From: a virus
Virus record (IMG/VR): IMGVR_UViG_3300042465_003036
Coordinates: 1-51,689 of that record
DNA: 51,689 nt
Reading direction: 5' to 3' (one strand)
This document shows, piece by piece, positions 9,106-17,952 of this stretch. The notes beneath the pieces are model-generated. The model was not told where the DNA came from and searched no databases. It was given only the letters and a program-made list of their open reading frames with translations. A program made the translations under genes and the position numbers. Position 1 is the first letter of the stretch. Each line of letters starts with the position of its first letter.

Positions 9106-10451
9106 AAATAAAACCATCAGAGGGTAATAAGACTTTTTGTATAGCACCATTTACACATACCTATCTTTCTCCTCAAAGTGAAAGAAGGTTGTGTTGTGCA
9201 AGTCGTGAAAAAGCAACTTGGGCAACTCAATATATTGATTCAGAAAAAGCAGATACTAATTCAGAGTATTCACCTGCAACATTAGATGAACATTGGAACA
9301 GTCCATATATGATGGATATTCGTAAAAAATTAATGGCAGGTGAAGAAATACCACAATGCGCGGTTTGTAATAATAAATTACTAAACATACACATTTATAG
9401 AGATTACTTTACTAAAACATTATTTCCTAATAAAATTGAAGAAGCATTTGAAAAAACAAATGATGAAGGATATACTGAAATGAAACCAATATCATTTGAT
9501 TATAGAATCAGTAATCGTTGTAATTTTAAATGTAGAATGTGTGGTGACCAATTATCATCTTCATGGGAAGCTGAAAATAGAATGTTAGGAAACTATGATA
9601 AAGGTGGTGATGCTTGGGCACAAAAGCAATTCAAACCAATAATAGAAAAATTTCAAACAGAAGTTGCGGAGAAAGAACTTTGGGATGCCGTAAATGAAAA
9701 AAGAATAGAAGAAATTTATTGGGTTGGAGGAGAGCCATTGATGTGGGATATTCATTGGGATATTATGAAGCAGCTTGTTGATTCTGGTCAATCAAAAGAT
9801 GTGATAGTAAGGTATAACACCAATTTAAGTAGAACATCGTTTAAAGGTACTAACCTGTACGATTTACTACCACATTTTAAAGGTGTTCAGATATGCGCAA
9901 GTATAGATGGTATTGGTGATATAGTTGAATATGTAAGACATGGTATAAAATGGGAGCAATGGTTTGAAAATTTTAAAAATGGTTTGTTTTTAAATAAACA
10001 ATTTGGAGATTACGCAATTGCATTTGATTTAACAGTAACTGCTCCTGGTTTGTTTTCAATGAAAGAAATGATTGATATTACGGCAAAATTAGATGTGCAT
10101 ACTTTAATTAAAACAACATTTGCATTTGATAGTAGTATTATGATGTCTCCAATGGTAATACCAAGAGATATTTTAAATCCAATATTGGATGATATTATTG
10201 AATACGCAAAAAGAAAAGCAAAATATAATCCAAAAATACAAAATTATGTTACTTGTTTTGAAGATATTAAAAATAAACAAACATTTCAAGAACAGTATCC
10301 TGATTGGAAAGAAGGTTTAATTAGAGGAAAAAAAGGTTTACAACAAATTGATAAACACAGAAATAATTTAGGTAAAATTGAAGAAATATATGCTCAATAT
10401 CCACCTTTATTAGAATGGTGGAATAGTATAGAATTAAATCCGTTAGTGTAA
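9102..10451 (+). CDS. radical SAM enzyme with N-terminal twitch-like domain (copy 4 of 5)
   Basis: A 449-residue protein overlapping copy 3 by 4 nt (ATGA). Radical SAM motif CNFKCRMC (Cys140, Cys144, Cys147), GGEP at 209-212, and N-terminal Cys13, Cys31/Cys32 and Cys86-x2-Cys89. The N-terminus (TFCIAPFTHTYLSPQSERRLCC) belongs to a different subgroup from copies 1-3 and is shared with copy 5 (PFCTLPFIHL...CC). This CxxPFxH...CC form is the classic start of twitch-type phage and marine radical SAM proteins. All core motifs are intact. Substrate unknown. Confidence 0.85.
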   Translation: MKIKPSEGNKTFCIAPFTHTYLSPQSERRLCCASREKATWATQYIDSEKADTNSEYSPATLDEHWNSPYMMDIRKKLMAGEEIPQCAVCNNKLLNIHIYRDYFTKTLFPNKIEEAFEKTNDEGYTEMKPISFDYRISNRCNFKCRMCGDQLSSSWEAENRMLGNYDKGGDAWAQKQFKPIIEKFQTEVAEKELWDAVNEKRIEEIYWVGGEPLMWDIHWDIMKQLVDSGQSKDVIVRYNTNLSRTSFKGTNLYDLLPHFKGVQICASIDGIGDIVEYVRHGIKWEQWFENFKNGLFLNKQFGDYAIAFDLTVTAPGLFSMKEMIDITAKLDVHTLIKTTFAFDSSIMMSPMVIPRDILNPILDDIIEYAKRKAKYNPKIQNYVTCFEDIKNKQTFQEQYPDWKEGLIRGKKGLQQIDKHRNNLGKIEEIYAQYPPLLEWWNSIELNPLV

Positions 10452-11665
10452 TGAAAAATCCAGAATTTGACGGTAAACCGTTTTGTACATTACCATTTAT
10501 ACATTTGGCTACACATCCAATTGGAACATCAACTCCTTGTTGTATTACCGATATGACAAATGATATGAGTACTGCTAAAAAAGATGGATTTAATTTATTT
10601 TTAGATAAAGATTCACTATCAGATATTACAAATTCTGAAAATTTTAATGATGTTCGTAAGAAGATGATTAATGGAGATTTTCCATCACAATGCAAAACGT
10701 GTTATTTCCACGAAAAAAATAATGTGTACAGTAAACGAATGGAAAGTAATCTTAAATTTAAACATTTAATAGACCATGCATATGCAAATACAAATGAAGA
10801 TGGTTCATTAAAAGAATTAGATTATCGATATATTGAATTAAGATTGGGTACTGTTTGTAATTTGAAATGTGTAACTTGTAATCCGTTTAGTAGTAATAGA
10901 TGGAATCAAGATGTATCCGTATTTAAAGGAACTGAATTTGAAAAAAATTATTTTAAATGTGATATTAGAACCGAATGGTTTAGAAGTACAAGATTTTATG
11001 ATGAATTATATGAAAAGTGTTCTAAATTAGAAGAAGTTTGGATTAATGGTGGTGAACCAACGTTAATTAGAGAGCATGGTTATTTTCTACAAAAATTAAT
11101 TGATAGTGGTAGGTCTAAAGATATAAATTTACACTACTCTATTAATATGACGGATATTCCAGATGATTTTATTAAAATATGGAAACAATTTAAACAAGTA
11201 AGATTACATTTATCTATTGATGATTTGGAAGAACGAAATGATTATATTAGATATGGTGCAAAATGGGATATAATATATAAAAACTTTTTAAAAATTATAA
11301 AATATAGAAATATATTTAAATTAGAAGTTTGTCAAACTGTTAGTTGTTTGAATGTTTTTAACATAGATAAATTTAAAGAATTTACGAACAAATATAATTT
11401 AGTTGTAGCTCATAATTATGTTCATCACCCATCTTTTCAACACGTTTCTATTTTATCAGATGAATTAAAAGAACAACTTTTAAATAATATTAATCATTTA
11501 AATGAGTTTGAATTAGAACGATTAAAAACGGAATTATATTCTAATGAAGAAGAAAACGGAATGGATAAATTTATTAATTTTATTAAATTATTAGATAAAA
11601 AAAGAAATGTCTATATTGGGGATTATTTAAAAGAATGGGATATTTATTTTAAAGAACAAATATAG
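10451..11665 (+). CDS. radical SAM enzyme with N-terminal twitch-like domain (copy 5 of 5)
   Basis: A 404-residue protein, the shortest copy, whose start overlaps the previous stop by one base (TAATG). Radical SAM motif CNLKCVTC (Cys136, Cys140, Cys143), GGEP at 200-203, and auxiliary Cys12, Cys30/Cys31 and Cys81-x2-Cys84. It groups with copy 4 by the N-terminal PFCTLPFIH pattern. It lacks the longer C-terminal extension of copy 2. All catalytic motifs are intact, so it should be active if expressed in a cell able to load Fe-S clusters. Confidence 0.85.
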   Translation: MKNPEFDGKPFCTLPFIHLATHPIGTSTPCCITDMTNDMSTAKKDGFNLFLDKDSLSDITNSENFNDVRKKMINGDFPSQCKTCYFHEKNNVYSKRMESNLKFKHLIDHAYANTNEDGSLKELDYRYIELRLGTVCNLKCVTCNPFSSNRWNQDVSVFKGTEFEKNYFKCDIRTEWFRSTRFYDELYEKCSKLEEVWINGGEPTLIREHGYFLQKLIDSGRSKDINLHYSINMTDIPDDFIKIWKQFKQVRLHLSIDDLEERNDYIRYGAKWDIIYKNFLKIIKYRNIFKLEVCQTVSCLNVFNIDKFKEFTNKYNLVVAHNYVHHPSFQHVSILSDELKEQLLNNINHLNEFELERLKTELYSNEEENGMDKFINFIKLLDKKRNVYIGDYLKEWDIYFKEQI

Positions 11666-11668
11666 TTT

Positions 11669-12694
11669 ATGACACATTTAATCACATCTGGTTGCTCATT
11701 TACATCACATTATAGAGTAAATATTAATAGAAAAGAAGACGAATTTTTAACAGATAAGCCTGAATTTTGGTATTATACACATTGGATTAAAACTTTAAGA
11801 CCAGAACTTACTGTATTTAATATGGGAAGTCCTGGTAGTGGTAATTTATTAATTGCAAGGTCTGTAATATATAAAGCAAAACAATTACTAAAATCAGGAA
11901 TTAAAGGAGAAGATATATCAATTATAGTAGAATGGTCTAACTTTCATAGAAAAAGTAATTTTGTATCTAAAGATATTATAGATAGAATACCGTTGGATAA
12001 ACATGATAACTATGCAATAGATTTTATAAATGAAAAAAAATATCCAGGAGAAAAAGGATACTGGTTAACTTTTGCAAATCCAGATATGAGTCAATCTTCT
12101 TTTGTAAAATTAAACAGAAAAGTATATGAATATACTAAAATTTATTTAAATACATTATACAATGATGAAGAAAGATTTATAGAATGGTTAGAATATTTTG
12201 ATTATTTAATAACATTTTGTAAATTACACAAAATAAAATTAAAATCTTTTTTTATGCATAATCCATTTTCATTAGAATATGAATATGGAATGGTCCCACA
12301 TAATTACCAAACTCCAGAAGAAATGGTAGAAGGTTTATTTATACAGAGAAAAATTCACAATACTTGGAATGATACCGAAGATATGATAATAAATAAATTT
12401 CCATGGGCCGCTCATTTATATAAAGGAATTGATTGGGAAAAATATTGTTGGTTTTATAATGAAGAACAATTACATCGAAACGGTGGTGTATTAGAATGGG
12501 CAGTTAGAAATCAATTAAAGAGTTCAGATGAGGAATTTAATCCGTTATTTCAAGAATATGAACAATATGGTACTCAAACGGAAATTGAAAATAAATTAAG
12601 AGAAGGAGAAGCGAGTTGTTGGGGGCACGTTAGTAGTTGTAATTATAAAAAATTTACAGAAGAAATAGTTTTAAATTGGGAAATGTTTAAATAA
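11669..12694 (+). CDS. SGNH/GDSL-like hydrolase
   Basis: A 341-residue protein. It opens with the block-I-like motif SGCSFTSH, with the presumptive nucleophile at Ser10, followed by a block-II-like GSPGSGN loop near residue 55. A hydrophobic strand ending in VEWSN sits where block III is expected. The C-terminal His of the family could be in the LHRNGG segment, but no clear DxxH is present, so catalysis is not certain. SGNH proteins in glycan clusters add or remove O-acyl groups. The gene is 3 nt after the last radical SAM gene and overlaps the next by 1 nt. It is one of four SGNH-type genes in the island. Confidence 0.55.
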   Translation: MTHLITSGCSFTSHYRVNINRKEDEFLTDKPEFWYYTHWIKTLRPELTVFNMGSPGSGNLLIARSVIYKAKQLLKSGIKGEDISIIVEWSNFHRKSNFVSKDIIDRIPLDKHDNYAIDFINEKKYPGEKGYWLTFANPDMSQSSFVKLNRKVYEYTKIYLNTLYNDEERFIEWLEYFDYLITFCKLHKIKLKSFFMHNPFSLEYEYGMVPHNYQTPEEMVEGLFIQRKIHNTWNDTEDMIINKFPWAAHLYKGIDWEKYCWFYNEEQLHRNGGVLEWAVRNQLKSSDEEFNPLFQEYEQYGTQTEIENKLREGEASCWGHVSSCNYKKFTEEIVLNWEMFK

Positions 12695-13785
12695 TGGTAG
12701 GAATAAGATACGAAAATGATGGTGAAAGTATAGAAATTATTGAAGATATTCAATATCATATGCCTCAAAATGATATTTTTAGAAATATACCAAATAATGT
12801 ATTATTAGTTAATACGGTAAATTCATTTGGATTTTCATTTACAGAATTTAAAAATATAGAAAAATTTTGTAAAGTAATAAATGAGTATGAATTAAAATAT
12901 AATAAAGTAGATAAAATACTAATTGATTTTAATGAAACTATGGTAGATGAGATGGGTGTAATTTCATTTGCTAACATTGTAAATAAAAAATGTTATTATT
13001 CAAATTTTGATATGATACATTCTAATGGTGTAAATAAATTTTACATACCATCTTCTTTATATTCTCAAATTGATTTTTTATTATCAACTGATTATTTAAA
13101 TGCCAAATCTTTTTTGGAAAGAATGAATACTGTATATAAGGAATTTAGAAAACCTCATAAATTGGTATTTTATTCAAATCATATTAGTCCTGTTAGAATT
13201 GATATTTTTAATATTTTAAAAGAAACTGATAATTTAAAAAATAATATATGGTCTTTTACTGGAATAAAAGAATATTATTCAGATAAAAAACATAATCTTG
13301 ATGAATTTTTTAAAGAAAATGAAGGTATAATTCCTTTTTCATATGATAAATTTAATCAAGAAACAATAGTATTAAAACACACATATATTTCTCAATTTTT
13401 GGCATATTTTGAAATAGTTACAGAATCTTATTTTTTTAAAGATGTAAAAAACATTAATGAACATTGTCCAGTTACTGAAAAAATATTAAAACCAATTGCT
13501 TCATTTTTACCATTTATACACTTTGGCTCTTCTAATTTAAAAAAATGTTTAGAAGAAATAGGAATGACATTTTACTCACCTTTGTATGGATTCTATGATA
13601 TAACAGATGAAGAAGATACTCAAAGAGGATTGGAGCATGTTAAAAAATATACTGAAAAAAGTATAGATGAATTGCATGAAATATATTATAGGTATTTACA
13701 CGAATATCATAATAACTCAAATAAATTTTTAAATTATTTTAATAATAATAAAAACCATATTTTAAATGTATTAAATAATGGATAA
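12694..13785 (+). CDS. putative glycosyltransferase, GT10-like (family of three in this window)
   Basis: A 363-residue protein of no firmly recognised family. Two segments recur in two other proteins of this window (19665-20852 and 20849-22078). One is an N-x(n)-R-x(n)-L-x-L block (here YSNHISPVRIDIFNIL); the other is a C-terminal TEKxxKP...PF block (here VTEKILKPIASFLPFI). The second resembles the TEK motif of GT-B fucosyltransferase-type (GT10) enzymes, which contacts the nucleotide sugar. The rest is AT-rich sequence coding for Asn/Lys/Ile-rich protein. It sits between two SGNH genes with 1-nt and 8-nt overlaps. The GT10 link is inference from one motif. Confidence 0.45.
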   Translation: MVGIRYENDGESIEIIEDIQYHMPQNDIFRNIPNNVLLVNTVNSFGFSFTEFKNIEKFCKVINEYELKYNKVDKILIDFNETMVDEMGVISFANIVNKKCYYSNFDMIHSNGVNKFYIPSSLYSQIDFLLSTDYLNAKSFLERMNTVYKEFRKPHKLVFYSNHISPVRIDIFNILKETDNLKNNIWSFTGIKEYYSDKKHNLDEFFKENEGIIPFSYDKFNQETIVLKHTYISQFLAYFEIVTESYFFKDVKNINEHCPVTEKILKPIASFLPFIHFGSSNLKKCLEEIGMTFYSPLYGFYDITDEEDTQRGLEHVKKYTEKSIDELHEIYYRYLHEYHNNSNKFLNYFNNNKNHILNVLNNG

Positions 13786-14884
13786 TAAAATACATATTGT
13801 TTTTGCAGGATGTTCTTTTTCCGATGATGGAAGCAGAGACGGTAAATTTGATATAAATTCTTTAAATAAAGAAAATCCACATTATGTGCAACATTTGGGA
13901 TTACCAAATGCTATAAAAATGCATAAATTTTTGGCATTGGATTTAATTAATCAAAATATATCAAATGTAAAAATACACCCAATAGCAAGGGGTTCATATG
14001 GAAATCATGTTATACACGATAAATTAAAACAAAAAATAAATGAATTAAAAAGGGATTATCCAAATGAAAAAATATATGCAGTTATACAACTAAGTGCATT
14101 TTTAAGAAGAAGCCCAAATAATAGTGTTCAATACGGTGTAGATATTGATATAAAAGATTATCCATACGATTATATGGATGATACCATTACAATTACAAAT
14201 TTAGGTTATAGAGATATATTTGTAAAACACTTCCAAAATATAGAAAATATATCAAATTTTTGTAAGGAAAATGATGTTGAAAATTATATGTTTTTTGGTT
14301 GGGCAAATATATTTACATACGATATAACTAAATATGGATTTAAAAATGAAATAGAAAGATTACAGAAAATTGTAAATTTTTACCCATACAAAGAAATTAA
14401 TGATGAAATTGGCCATTATTGTGCAGGAGAAAAAGAATTAAAATCGATTAAAGATGATAGTGGAAAATTATTATATATTACTCCACCTGATAATTATGGT
14501 GGGCTTACGGAATATACTAGAGAACGATTAAAAATCGGCGAAAGATATTTTTTTGATAAAGACCCACATCCAAGTACTACTGCTTATAATTTATTTTATA
14601 ATGAATTATTAAAAAAATGGTTTATTGAAAAAAACATAATAAATGACGTAAAATTGGATGAATTTAATGAAAATCTAATAGAAACTGTTTTATATTTTGA
14701 ATACAATAGGTATATTAATTTATGGAATTATACAAGTGATAATATACATGAAATACAATCAGAAACGCATAAATTTTTAAACGAAAAAGAATTTACTAAA
14801 AAAAATATAAAAGAATTTTTAATTTATTTAAACGATAATTGTAAAAATATAATATTTAATTTTAAACAAAAAAAGTTATTATGA
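13778..14884 (+). CDS. SGNH/GDSL-like hydrolase
   Basis: A 368-residue protein with a clear block I, FAGCSFSDD (Ser13), an Asn-bearing loop near RGSYGNH, and a block V-like DPHPSTTAYN that supplies the Asp-x-His pair of the catalytic triad. The triad is therefore complete on inspection. There is no signal peptide, so it acts in the cytoplasm or in a particle rather than being secreted. It overlaps the preceding gene by 8 nt and the next by 4 nt. The likely role is esterase or O-acyltransferase activity on the glycan assembled by the island. Specificity is unknown. Confidence 0.65.
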   Translation: MDNKIHIVFAGCSFSDDGSRDGKFDINSLNKENPHYVQHLGLPNAIKMHKFLALDLINQNISNVKIHPIARGSYGNHVIHDKLKQKINELKRDYPNEKIYAVIQLSAFLRRSPNNSVQYGVDIDIKDYPYDYMDDTITITNLGYRDIFVKHFQNIENISNFCKENDVENYMFFGWANIFTYDITKYGFKNEIERLQKIVNFYPYKEINDEIGHYCAGEKELKSIKDDSGKLLYITPPDNYGGLTEYTRERLKIGERYFFDKDPHPSTTAYNLFYNELLKKWFIEKNIINDVKLDEFNENLIETVLYFEYNRYINLWNYTSDNIHEIQSETHKFLNEKEFTKKNIKEFLIYLNDNCKNIIFNFKQKKLL

Positions 14885-15654
14885 AACATCTTACAAATGA
14901 AGAAATCCAACAAATTACATTTGATTGGAGATACAGAGGATTTACAACATTGGAATTATTAACTGAAGATGAATGTGATGAAATTAATGCAGAATTGGAT
15001 ACATTAAGATTAGCAAGAATTGGTACTGCAACAGATGATGGTAAACTTTGGGGAGATTATGACCCATTTGCTTATCCACATAAATTATCCGATAAGTTGG
15101 CTAAGCTATTTGTTCATCCAAAAATTATAGAAGCATGTGAGTTTCTAATGGAAGGTAAGATACATGGTTTACAAACTTGGGCGTATTTTAAACCACCTGG
15201 ACAATTAGGAAGAGATATGCACCAAAATGCATTTTACACAGGATGTGGACACAATGAAATAATCAATACTGCATTAGCATTAGATAATCATGATTCTCAA
15301 AATGGTGCAGTATGGAACTATGAGGGTTCACATAGATTGCCTGTATTACCCATTGAAGTTGATGAGGAAAGGACAAAAACTAATCCATCATTTTGGAGAA
15401 ACGAACGGGGTAAACCTTGTGTAATGCCTGAGGGTCATAATTTTCGTAAATCGGAAGGTATAATTAAAAAAGGACAAGTTGTATTATTACATTCACATTG
15501 TGTACATGGTTCAGAACCAAATAACTCAAATAGATTTAGAAGAAACTTTTTAGGGGGTTATTTAAAACAAGGAGCATACTTTAATCAAGGTAATCATATG
15601 AAAAGAGAACCAATTAATATTTACGAACTACGTGAAAAACATTGGGAAATTTAA
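14881..15654 (+). CDS. phytanoyl-CoA dioxygenase (PhyH)-like protein with altered metal triad
   Basis: A 257-residue protein matching the PhyH family of Fe(II)/2-oxoglutarate oxygenases. ALALDNHDSQNGAVW leads into GSH (149-151), and VHGSEPNNSNRFRR gives distal His209 and the 2-oxoglutarate-binding Arg220. The proximal metal motif, normally HxD, reads His114-Gln-Asn116, so the metal-ligand Asp is Asn. The codons at 15220-15228 (cac caa aat) confirm this. The protein could still bind iron weakly, act as a halogenase- or hydroxylase-like variant, or be a non-catalytic relative. It is the last + strand gene of the island and its stop overlaps the stop of the convergent gene. Confidence 0.75.
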   Translation: MKHLTNEEIQQITFDWRYRGFTTLELLTEDECDEINAELDTLRLARIGTATDDGKLWGDYDPFAYPHKLSDKLAKLFVHPKIIEACEFLMEGKIHGLQTWAYFKPPGQLGRDMHQNAFYTGCGHNEIINTALALDNHDSQNGAVWNYEGSHRLPVLPIEVDEERTKTNPSFWRNERGKPCVMPEGHNFRKSEGIIKKGQVVLLHSHCVHGSEPNNSNRFRRNFLGGYLKQGAYFNQGNHMKREPINIYELREKHWEI

Positions 15655-16199
15655 TTAATATAATACAATTCGGGGTATTCAACTAAACAATGGATACCCC
15701 CATTTGTGTAAGCATTTTTATAAGCAAGTTCAATATCTTCCCATTTAGTTAAATCAACAAAATTTATATTATTACACATAGATTTGAATTGCTCAAAATA
15801 GTTTCCTTTATGTTGATGACCTGGGTCTAATGGTTTATCACTACCTTTGCCTAATCTAATAATCATATTTGCTTTCCATTCTCCACCACTCATTAGTTGT
15901 AATTTATCAACATGATTTATAAGTTGATTTGCAGCACATATAATAAAATCCCAACGAGGATAAAATGTAATAACAAATTCATTTGTCATTGCTAATCCTA
16001 AACTCATTCCCATTTGAGATTCTTCCATTACTGGAACTTCAATCATTTTTTCTTTAGGAACTTCTCCTAATGTTGTACTCATAGGATTACCTGCCCATAG
16101 AACCTGTTGCCCTATAAATGTGGTGTTATATTTTTCACCTAAAAATTTCATTGAATTTGTAAGTGCATCTTTGTATGGTGTATATTCTGGTTGGCTCAT
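15651..16199 (-). CDS. TPP-dependent enzyme, E1 beta-like pyrimidine-binding domain only
   Basis: A 182-residue protein corresponding to the Transket_pyr domain of 2-oxoacid dehydrogenase E1 beta subunits. VPVMEESQMGMSLGLAM carries the Glu (59 or 60) that would activate the TPP pyrimidine, followed by PRWDFIICAANQLINH. The usual beta subunit is about 325 residues; the C-terminal transketolase domain is missing here and nothing downstream encodes it. Its partner is the E1 alpha-like gene at 22063-22692 in the same operon. Together they could form a minimal thiamine enzyme acting on a 2-keto or aldehyde intermediate, perhaps a sugar. It overlaps the upstream gene by 4 nt. Confidence 0.7.
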   Translation of the reverse strand: MSQPEYTPYKDALTNSMKFLGEKYNTTFIGQQVLWAGNPMSTTLGEVPKEKMIEVPVMEESQMGMSLGLAMTNEFVITFYPRWDFIICAANQLINHVDKLQLMSGGEWKANMIIRLGKGSDKPLDPGHQHKGNYFEQFKSMCNNINFVDLTKWEDIELAYKNAYTNGGIHCLVEYPELYYIN

Positions 16200-16975
16200 A
16201 ACAATGTTTTTATTTTTTTAATTATACTATTTGCAATTAAAGTTTGTGCTTCTAAACTTGTGTGTAAATCTTTTGGTGGTTCTTCAAAATATGGGTCATT
16301 TATTATTGTAAATTGATTATACTTTGAACTTAAATGGTCTAAACAATCAAATAATTCATTATTATAATTTATTTGGACAAATCTATCATTTAAAAACAAA
16401 TTAGATTTTATATCATTTATATAATCATTTGTCCAACAAAATAATAAGCATTTTATTCCATTTGATTCTAATTCTATAAATTTATTTTTTATTTTATTTA
16501 CTATTTGTTTTATATGTATTTTTTCAAAATCCTCATATGTGTAGTTATTACTTTCTAACCATTTTAAAAAAATATCTTGATGTTCATAAAATTCTTTTAT
16601 CCAAGGGTTTAAATTTAAATTATATTCTATCCCATCATAAACAAAATCAAATTTTGTTCTAAATGGTTGAGTTGTTTGTAATATTACAAAATCAAAATCA
16701 TTATATGTAAAATCATTTTTAAATAAATCATCAATAAATTGTAAAGATTCTTCATCACTTCCACCATTTGATTCTTTTTTTACTTCAAATGTGTTAAAGT
16801 AATTTGAAACTAATCTTGCAAAAGATTTTGAATTTTTAAATAACCTATGTGATTTTGTTACATTATCACCAATGTATTCATTGAATGGTGGACCTACTAA
16901 TCTTGGTAATTTTGAATAAAAATACAAACCCTGCCCCCAAGTAAATGAATCACCGGCAAAAATAATACCGTTCAT
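16196..16975 (-). CDS. SGNH/GDSL-like hydrolase
   Basis: A 259-residue protein with an unmistakable block I, FAGDSFTWGQG (Ser10), and a C-terminal DLHTS (Asp236, His238) followed by a helix (EAQTLIANSI). This completes the Ser-Asp-His triad typical of SGNH esterases and O-acyltransferases. Another recognisable strand is FVILQTTQP, with FCWTND near residue 155. There is no signal peptide. The start overlaps the upstream epimerase stop (TAATG). It alternates with epimerase genes, suggesting acylation or deacylation of the sugar they make. Substrate unknown. Confidence 0.7.
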   Translation of the reverse strand: MNGIIFAGDSFTWGQGLYFYSKLPRLVGPPFNEYIGDNVTKSHRLFKNSKSFARLVSNYFNTFEVKKESNGGSDEESLQFIDDLFKNDFTYNDFDFVILQTTQPFRTKFDFVYDGIEYNLNLNPWIKEFYEHQDIFLKWLESNNYTYEDFEKIHIKQIVNKIKNKFIELESNGIKCLLFCWTNDYINDIKSNLFLNDRFVQINYNNELFDCLDHLSSKYNQFTIINDPYFEEPPKDLHTSLEAQTLIANSIIKKIKTLL

Positions 16976-17952
16976 TATTTAAATTCGTTTTTATGTTCCA
17001 AATACCAATCATAAGCAAGTTTTAACCCATCCTTTAACGATGTTGTAGATTTCCATGCTAAATTATTATAAATTTTATTAGAATCTATTTTTCTTGTTGG
17101 AATCATAGATGGTTTACCACTAATAAATTCAGTAGGTGCATCATAGTTTGCAACTTCTTTCATAATATCTAAAACTTCTAATACAGAATGCACAGAATTA
17201 GAACCAACATTGTAAACTTCAAAACCATTTTTGATTTCTTTTTCTAAAACAACTTGCAATGCTTCAACAAAATCTTCAATATAAAGTAAATCTCTTAACT
17301 CAGAACCATCTCCCCAAACAGGAATAGGATTCATTTCATCTGCAACTTTTCTAATGGTTGCAGGAGTAACGTGGCATTTATTAAAATCATATTTGTCGTG
17401 AGGACCGTATAAATTAGCAGGTCTTATTACAGTTGTTTTCATAGTACGAGGTAGATGTTTTGCATATAACTCACATTGAACTTCTGCATAACGCTTCATC
17501 CAACCAACTGGAAAATATACAGGATATGGTTCATCAAATAAGAAATCAGTTTCAATAACCGCTTCATCTCCTTTTGGTGGATATACAGTATTTGAAGAAA
17601 TAAAAATATAATGTTTAACAAAGTTTCTCCATGCAGCATCAATTAAAAAATTGTTCATCGATACGTTAGGTGTAACGTGTGCCAATGGGTCATCTACTGT
17701 ATCAACTGCGTTTGATGTAGTTGCTGCACAATGAAAGACAACCTCAACTCCATTTGCTGCATTTAAGCATCCATCGTATGTTTGTAAATCAAAATGTGTA
17801 TATTCTACAGAATTTATAGAGTTTCTTACACCTCTTTTGTGTAAATTAACTCTAATGTTTGTATAACCTTCTTTGATTAATCTATTTGTTAAATTTTGAC
17901 CAACTAAACCAGAACCACCTGTGATAAGGATTTTTGAATTTTTATTTATCAT
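16975..17952 (-). CDS. NAD-dependent epimerase/dehydratase (extended SDR, GDP-fucose-synthase-like)
   Basis: A 325-residue protein of typical family length. The Rossmann motif TGGSGLVGQ (GxxGxxG) lies at residues 12-20. Further marks are FHCAAT, the Ser-containing strand FISSNTVYP, RPANLYGPHD, and WGDGSELRDLLYIEDFVEA near the substrate loop. The active-site YxxxK is replaced by VGWMK, so the Lys remains but the catalytic Tyr position is Val, a trait I associate with a distinct marine and phage subgroup. The product is probably a 4-keto/6-deoxy nucleotide sugar. It overlaps both neighbours (1 and 4 nt). Confidence 0.8.
   Translation of the reverse strand: MINKNSKILITGGSGLVGQNLTNRLIKEGYTNIRVNLHKRGVRNSINSVEYTHFDLQTYDGCLNAANGVEVVFHCAATTSNAVDTVDDPLAHVTPNVSMNNFLIDAAWRNFVKHYIFISSNTVYPPKGDEAVIETDFLFDEPYPVYFPVGWMKRYAEVQCELYAKHLPRTMKTTVIRPANLYGPHDKYDFNKCHVTPATIRKVADEMNPIPVWGDGSELRDLLYIEDFVEALQVVLEKEIKNGFEVYNVGSNSVHSVLEVLDIMKEVANYDAPTEFISGKPSMIPTRKIDSNKIYNNLAWKSTTSLKDGLKLAYDWYLEHKNEFK

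Noticed and set aside
1120-11665. RiPP pathway with the 62-residue protein as precursor for the radical SAM enzymes
   Set aside because: The small protein has no Cys, no Gly-rich core and no leader/core boundary, and no RRE-domain protein, peptidase or exporter is visible.
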